Positions 60,515 through 64,000 of a stretch of DNA of 64,000 nucleotides are shown one piece after another; within the stretch, counting starts at the first letter, position 1; the number at the start of each line of letters is the position of its first letter. The notes beneath the pieces are model-generated. The model was given only the letters and a program-made list of their open reading frames with translations. It made no database searches and had not been told where the DNA came from. The translations under genes were made by a program, and so were the position numbers. The DNA is from an uncultured Kangiella sp. (GTDB lineage Bacteria; Pseudomonadota; Gammaproteobacteria; Enterobacterales; Kangiellaceae): NCBI GenBank assembly GCA_950096615.1, contig CATNCP010000008.1, positions 1 through 64,000 on the forward strand, written 5' to 3'.

Positions 60515-61975
60515 TCAACTTAACGCAGTAAATACCTTATCTCTTACTAGGTCTCTTGGTAAATTATTTTTTAATTTTTTACCGAGGTGTTTAGCCAAGC
60601 CTAAAGGCATGCCCTGATAAGTCACGATCACTTCTTTGTGTCGTGGTTGTTGATTGGGATGCTCTAGAAAGATATCTTTGCCCTGATAGTAATCACGAGC
60701 TTGCTCTGACGTTAATGCTATCGTTTGTTGCGTAAACTGTTGACCAAAACTTATGACGGCTTGGTGTTGCAGTTTAGGTCCATGTTTATTCAGCTCAAAA
60801 AGCTTGATACCAAAGCGGTTGAGTTTGAACTGTTGGTTGAGCGATTCCATAGAGTCATTGACCAACCATACTTCCTCATTTTTTCCGCGATTAGATTTGC
60901 TCTTTAATTCGCTTTTAAGAGTCGCAATATCCCAACCAAAGATATCGCAGTATGACTCCAATAGCTGGTAGGTTTTATGCGGCAACTCGCTGAACTTTTG
61001 GTACTTTGCATCACTAGGAGTTTGTTTTGTTGATTGCACCGTTTGGGACTTTTCAAAACAGGCGACAAAGAATCCCTCACAGTCATAAGTATTAGGATAA
61101 ACATGGAGGTATCCTTCCTCAGTGATGGCTTTGTCTGCGCCCTCAAATAAACCAGCGAGTGATTTTATCGAAATATCATCACCATAGTTTTGAAGTAAAT
61201 AACGACAGACATCTTGGTTTTCTTCTTTGGAGAGTGTGCAGGTGGAATAAACCAGTCGGCCGCCGGGCTTGAGCGCCTGGTAAGCGCTACAGATTAATTC
61301 TTTCTGCAAGTCAGAGATTGACTGCACTGATGCAATATCCCAGTTCGCCAAAGCTTGCTCATCTTTACGGACCGTGCCTTCGCCGCCACATGGAGCGTCG
61401 AGCAATATGGCATCGAAGAACTGCGGTGTTTTTTCTCCAAACAAACGACCATCGGCGTGACTTAACGCGGTATTTTTAACGCCACATCGTTGAAGGTTGT
61501 GATGCAAGCCCTTCAGCCGAGAAGAAGACAGTTCATTGGCGACTATGAGTCCCTGGTTATTCAGCTGGGCTGCGAGTTGTGTGGTCTTTGAGCCTGGTGC
61601 TGCCGCCAGATCGAGGAACGTCGAATTTTCTGAATAGCTAAAGTTATGTAATAACGCTTTTACGGGTAGCATCGAACTGGCTTCTTGAATATAGCACTGC
61701 CCTTGTAGGTGAGGTAACCAGTTGCCAAGATTGTCTGGCAGTGATTTTGTCGACTCGTCAACCCAAAAACCTTCATCGCACCATGGAATCTGAATGAGTT
61801 GATAACCTAAGCTTTCAAGTTCTAAGCGGAGTTTTTCTGGCGTAGAATTGAGTAAGTTAGCTCTGAGACTTTTTCGCAAAGGACGTTGGCAAGCTTCCAG
61901 AAACTCTTCGAGTGTAATCTGAGTTGGGAGCTGTTTTTCTATGTGTTGGATAAAGTCTGGTGAAATGTGAGCCAT
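60515..61975 (-). CDS. rsmF: 16S rRNA (cytosine1407-C5)-methyltransferase
   Basis: Methylates C1407 of 16S rRNA with SAM. The 486-aa product begins IEKQLPTQITLEEFLEACQR and has the m5C methyltransferase core: AAPGSKTTQLA, the first Cys in DAPCGGEGTVRKD and the nucleophile Cys in YSTCTLSKEEN. The C-terminal extension that marks RsmF (YebU), including a PUA-like region ending in KNLPRDLVRDKV, is present. It lies 75 nt downstream of putA, with a terminator between. Confidence 0.93.
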   Translation of the reverse strand: MAHISPDFIQHIEKQLPTQITLEEFLEACQRPLRKSLRANLLNSTPEKLRLELESLGYQLIQIPWCDEGFWVDESTKSLPDNLGNWLPHLQGQCYIQEASSMLPVKALLHNFSYSENSTFLDLAAAPGSKTTQLAAQLNNQGLIVANELSSSRLKGLHHNLQRCGVKNTALSHADGRLFGEKTPQFFDAILLDAPCGGEGTVRKDEQALANWDIASVQSISDLQKELICSAYQALKPGGRLVYSTCTLSKEENQDVCRYLLQNYGDDISIKSLAGLFEGADKAITEEGYLHVYPNTYDCEGFFVACFEKSQTVQSTKQTPSDAKYQKFSELPHKTYQLLESYCDIFGWDIATLKSELKSKSNRGKNEEVWLVNDSMESLNQQFKLNRFGIKLFELNKHGPKLQHQAVISFGQQFTQQTIALTSEQARDYYQGKDIFLEHPNQQPRHKEVIVTYQGMPLGLAKHLGKKLKNNLPRDLVRDKVFTALS

Positions 61976-62001
61976 GTTAATTTCTCGTGCTACTGATACA
62001 G

Positions 62002-62028
62002 AAAAGGCACAGACGAGCTGTGCCTTTT
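62002..62028 (-). terminator. Terminator after putA
   Basis: An 11-bp perfect stem (aaaaggcacag with ctgtgcctttt), a 5-nt loop and TTTT on the minus strand, 22 nt past the putA stop. Confidence 0.85.
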
Positions 62029-62050
62029 ACTGATTTTACCACAAGGGCAA

Positions 62051-64000
62051 CTATGAGTCTTTTTGCAAAAACTCAGGAGTAACGTCTTCGTCACCAAGCG
62101 AAAGCAAGGTTGCGTTACCGCCAATAGCCGCTGTGTTATTAGTACGAGTGTGTTCGGTTGCAAAGCGGTATAGGTAGAATGGACCACCTGCTTTCGGCCC
62201 CGTACCTGATAAACCTTGACCACCAAACGGCTGAACGCCTACGGTCGCGCCAATCATGTTACGGTTGATGTAAACGTTACCAACGCGTGCTCGCTTGTCG
62301 ATATACATGGCTGTCGCTTCGTTGCGAGAATGTACGCCCAGCGTTAAGCCGAAACCATAGTCGTTGATTTGGTCAATCACATTATCCAAGTCTTTCGCTT
62401 TATAGCGAACAATATGGACGATAGGGCCGAACCACTCCTGATCCAAATCGTTAATGTGATCAATTTCAAACGCTACTGGTGATAAGAAGCTACCGTGACC
62501 TTCCAAACCTTCTGGCATTGGCGTTTCAGCAATGAATTTACCTGCTGCTTTTAGTTCATCGATATGGCTCTGTAGTTCTTCGCGAGCGGCTACATCGATG
62601 ACTGGACCTACGTCTGTCGACAAGTCGGTAGGATTGCCTAAGCGTAGTTCTTGCATCGCGCCTGAAAGTACTTCGATGATTTTGTCCGCGATGTCTTCCT
62701 GTAAATATAAAACGCGAAGTGCTGAACAGCGCTGTCCCGCACTAGTAAAGGCTGAGTGGATAACATCTTCAACCACTTGCTCAGGTAGTGCTGAGCTGTC
62801 GACGATCATAGCGTTCTGACCGCCAGTCTCTGCAATTAGTGGTGACAACATGCCATCACGAGTTGCCAAGGTGCGGTTGATTGTATGAGCTGTGGTCGTA
62901 GAGCCTGTGAAAGCAACACCAGCAACTCGGTTATCCGACAAAATGACGTTACCTAATACAGAACCACGGATTGGAACAAACTGCAGAACGCTGGTTGGGA
63001 TACCCGCTTCATGCATGATTTGCACGGCGCGATACGCCACCAAAGTCGTTTGGTCTGCTGGCTTAGCGATAACTGTGTTACCCGCAACTAGCGCTGCAGC
63101 GACTTGGCCAATGAAAATAGCTAAAGGGAAGTTCCAAGGACTGATGCAAGCGAATACGCCGCGACCTTGAAGGTACAGGTCATTACTTTCGCCGGTAGGG
63201 CCTGGTAAATGAATTTCATGACCAAATTGGTTACGAGCGTTGTAAGCATAATAACGACAGAAGTCGATAGCTTCGCGAACTTCATCGATGCCGTCTTGAA
63301 CACTTTTACCACCATCGCGGCTACACAAGGCAATTAATTCGTGCTTATGTGCTTCTAAGGCGTCGGCGACATTATCAAGCAATGCAGAGCGCTGCTGAAC
63401 TGGCGTAACGTCCCAAGCGATAAAGTTTTCATGGGCGACGCTCAAAGCCTTAAGAGCTTGCTCTTCAGTGGCCTTATGAACCGTACCGACAGTATGGCTG
63501 TGGTCGTAAGGACAAATGACTTGCTCTTCGTTGCTGGTAAATTCTTGACCGTCAATGATTGGCTTTGCATGCCATTGGTTATCTAAGAAATGTTTGACCT
63601 GGTTCATAAAAGGCTCTATCTCACTATGAATATGTAAATTGGTACCGCTCGAATTTATACGCATTTCACCAAAGTCTTCGTACAGATGTGGTGGTAGCGG
63701 AATTCGATCATTGTGCAAGGTTTCGAAGCTTTTCAGCGTCTCACACGGATGTTCGACTAGTTCAGAAATAGCGGTATTTTCATCAACCAATTGATGTACA
63801 AAAGAAGTATTGGCACCATTTTCCAGTAGACGCCTTACGAGGTAAGGCAGCAAATCTTTATGATTGCCCACTGGAGCGTAAATTCGACAACTGATATCAG
63901 GGTACTGCTTTAGAACAAGATCATAAAGCGATTCGCCCATACCGTGTAAACGTTGGAATTCGAACTCACGATTACCGCCAGCCATATCGAGAATGCTGAA
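62051..64000 (-). CDS. putA: Bifunctional proline dehydrogenase / L-glutamate gamma-semialdehyde dehydrogenase (3' part)
   Basis: Oxidises proline to glutamate in two steps, with FAD and then NAD. Only the C-terminal 650 residues are in the window; the frame stays open to the right edge, so the N-terminus is outside. Visible are the end of the proline dehydrogenase barrel (EFQRLHGMGESLYD, RIYAPVGNHKDLLPYLVRRL) and the complete aldehyde dehydrogenase domain with AETGGQNAM and the catalytic Cys in AGQRCSALR. FGGQGLSGTGPKAGGP lies near the end. The protein stops about 45 residues later, without the long C-terminal domain of E. coli PutA. A Met at 63985 is internal, not a start. Confidence 0.96.
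   Translation of the reverse strand, partial: FSILDMAGGNREFEFQRLHGMGESLYDLVLKQYPDISCRIYAPVGNHKDLLPYLVRRLLENGANTSFVHQLVDENTAISELVEHPCETLKSFETLHNDRIPLPPHLYEDFGEMRINSSGTNLHIHSEIEPFMNQVKHFLDNQWHAKPIIDGQEFTSNEEQVICPYDHSHTVGTVHKATEEQALKALSVAHENFIAWDVTPVQQRSALLDNVADALEAHKHELIALCSRDGGKSVQDGIDEVREAIDFCRYYAYNARNQFGHEIHLPGPTGESNDLYLQGRGVFACISPWNFPLAIFIGQVAAALVAGNTVIAKPADQTTLVAYRAVQIMHEAGIPTSVLQFVPIRGSVLGNVILSDNRVAGVAFTGSTTTAHTINRTLATRDGMLSPLIAETGGQNAMIVDSSALPEQVVEDVIHSAFTSAGQRCSALRVLYLQEDIADKIIEVLSGAMQELRLGNPTDLSTDVGPVIDVAAREELQSHIDELKAAGKFIAETPMPEGLEGHGSFLSPVAFEIDHINDLDQEWFGPIVHIVRYKAKDLDNVIDQINDYGFGLTLGVHSRNEATAMYIDKRARVGNVYINRNMIGATVGVQPFGGQGLSGTGPKAGGPFYLYRFATEHTRTNNTAAIGGNATLLSLGDEDVTPEFLQKDS

Noticed and set aside
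63983-63985. Met codon as the start of putA
   Set aside because: The frame continues to the window edge with PutA-like residues (FSILD before MAGGNREFEFQ), so the gene is cut, not short.
1-64000. CRISPR arrays, insertion sequences, prophage or integrase genes, rRNA operons
   Set aside because: I looked for regularly spaced repeats, transposase or integrase motifs and rRNA sequences and saw none.

Overview
The window looks like a chromosomal core segment of a marine gammaproteobacterium. The evidence is gammaproteobacterial gene order: lptD-surA-pdxA-ksgA, rpsU-yqeY-dnaG-rpoD beside tsaD, plsY/folB/uppP/cca, and radC/coaBC with rpmB-rpmG. Base composition is moderate and there are many membrane transporters. 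The combination suggests the Kangiella group, but that is my recollection of gene sets and not a test. I see no insertion sequence, prophage, CRISPR array or rRNA operon. There is one tRNA gene.

Layout. 1-2.0 kb: two exbD paralogues and mutM, minus strand. 2.1-8.1 kb: rpmB-rpmG, radC, then coaBC, a membrane-anchored algC and slmA. 8.1-12.4 kb: a DUF4124 protein, pyrE, a PilZ protein, ksgA and pdxA. 12.4-18.8 kb: surA and lptD facing amgK-murU-djlA; this block joins outer-membrane assembly to cell-wall sugar recycling. 18.9-21.5 kb: a dimeric-type dUTPase, a 95-aa protein resembling the L7/L12 C-terminal domain, a sirtuin and an unknown anchored protein. 21.5-28.2 kb: purC, acnA and two MFS permeases. 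28.3-37.0 kb: an M1 aminopeptidase lipoprotein, an RND pump (adaptor and permease) and a DUF2254 membrane protein.

37.1-45.8 kb: a tRNA with anticodon CAU and the macromolecular synthesis operon (rpsU, yqeY, dnaG, rpoD). A TonB-dependent receptor gene sits between rpsU and tsaD. 45.8-49.0 kb: TauE/SafE permease, Bcr/CflA exporter, small membrane protein and plsY. 49.2-53.4 kb: the folate run folB-folK-folM, a MidA-like methyltransferase, a small membrane protein and uppP. 53.4-57.6 kb: cca, a second DUF4124 protein, then gspA-gspB. 60.5 kb to the right end: rsmF and the C-terminal two thirds of putA, cut by the window edge.

The most unusual region is 57.6-60.2 kb on the minus strand. Two near-identical small secreted proteins, each built from two copies of a short Asn/Gly/Val repeat, are followed by a third secreted protein and a CsgG/HfaB-like outer-membrane lipoprotein. 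The order (repeat subunits, accessory protein, pore lipoprotein) and the repeat pattern resemble curli or the Caulobacter holdfast-anchor (Hfa) system. I propose a surface-fibre secretion locus. Its neighbours gspA-gspB converge on it and share no obvious function.
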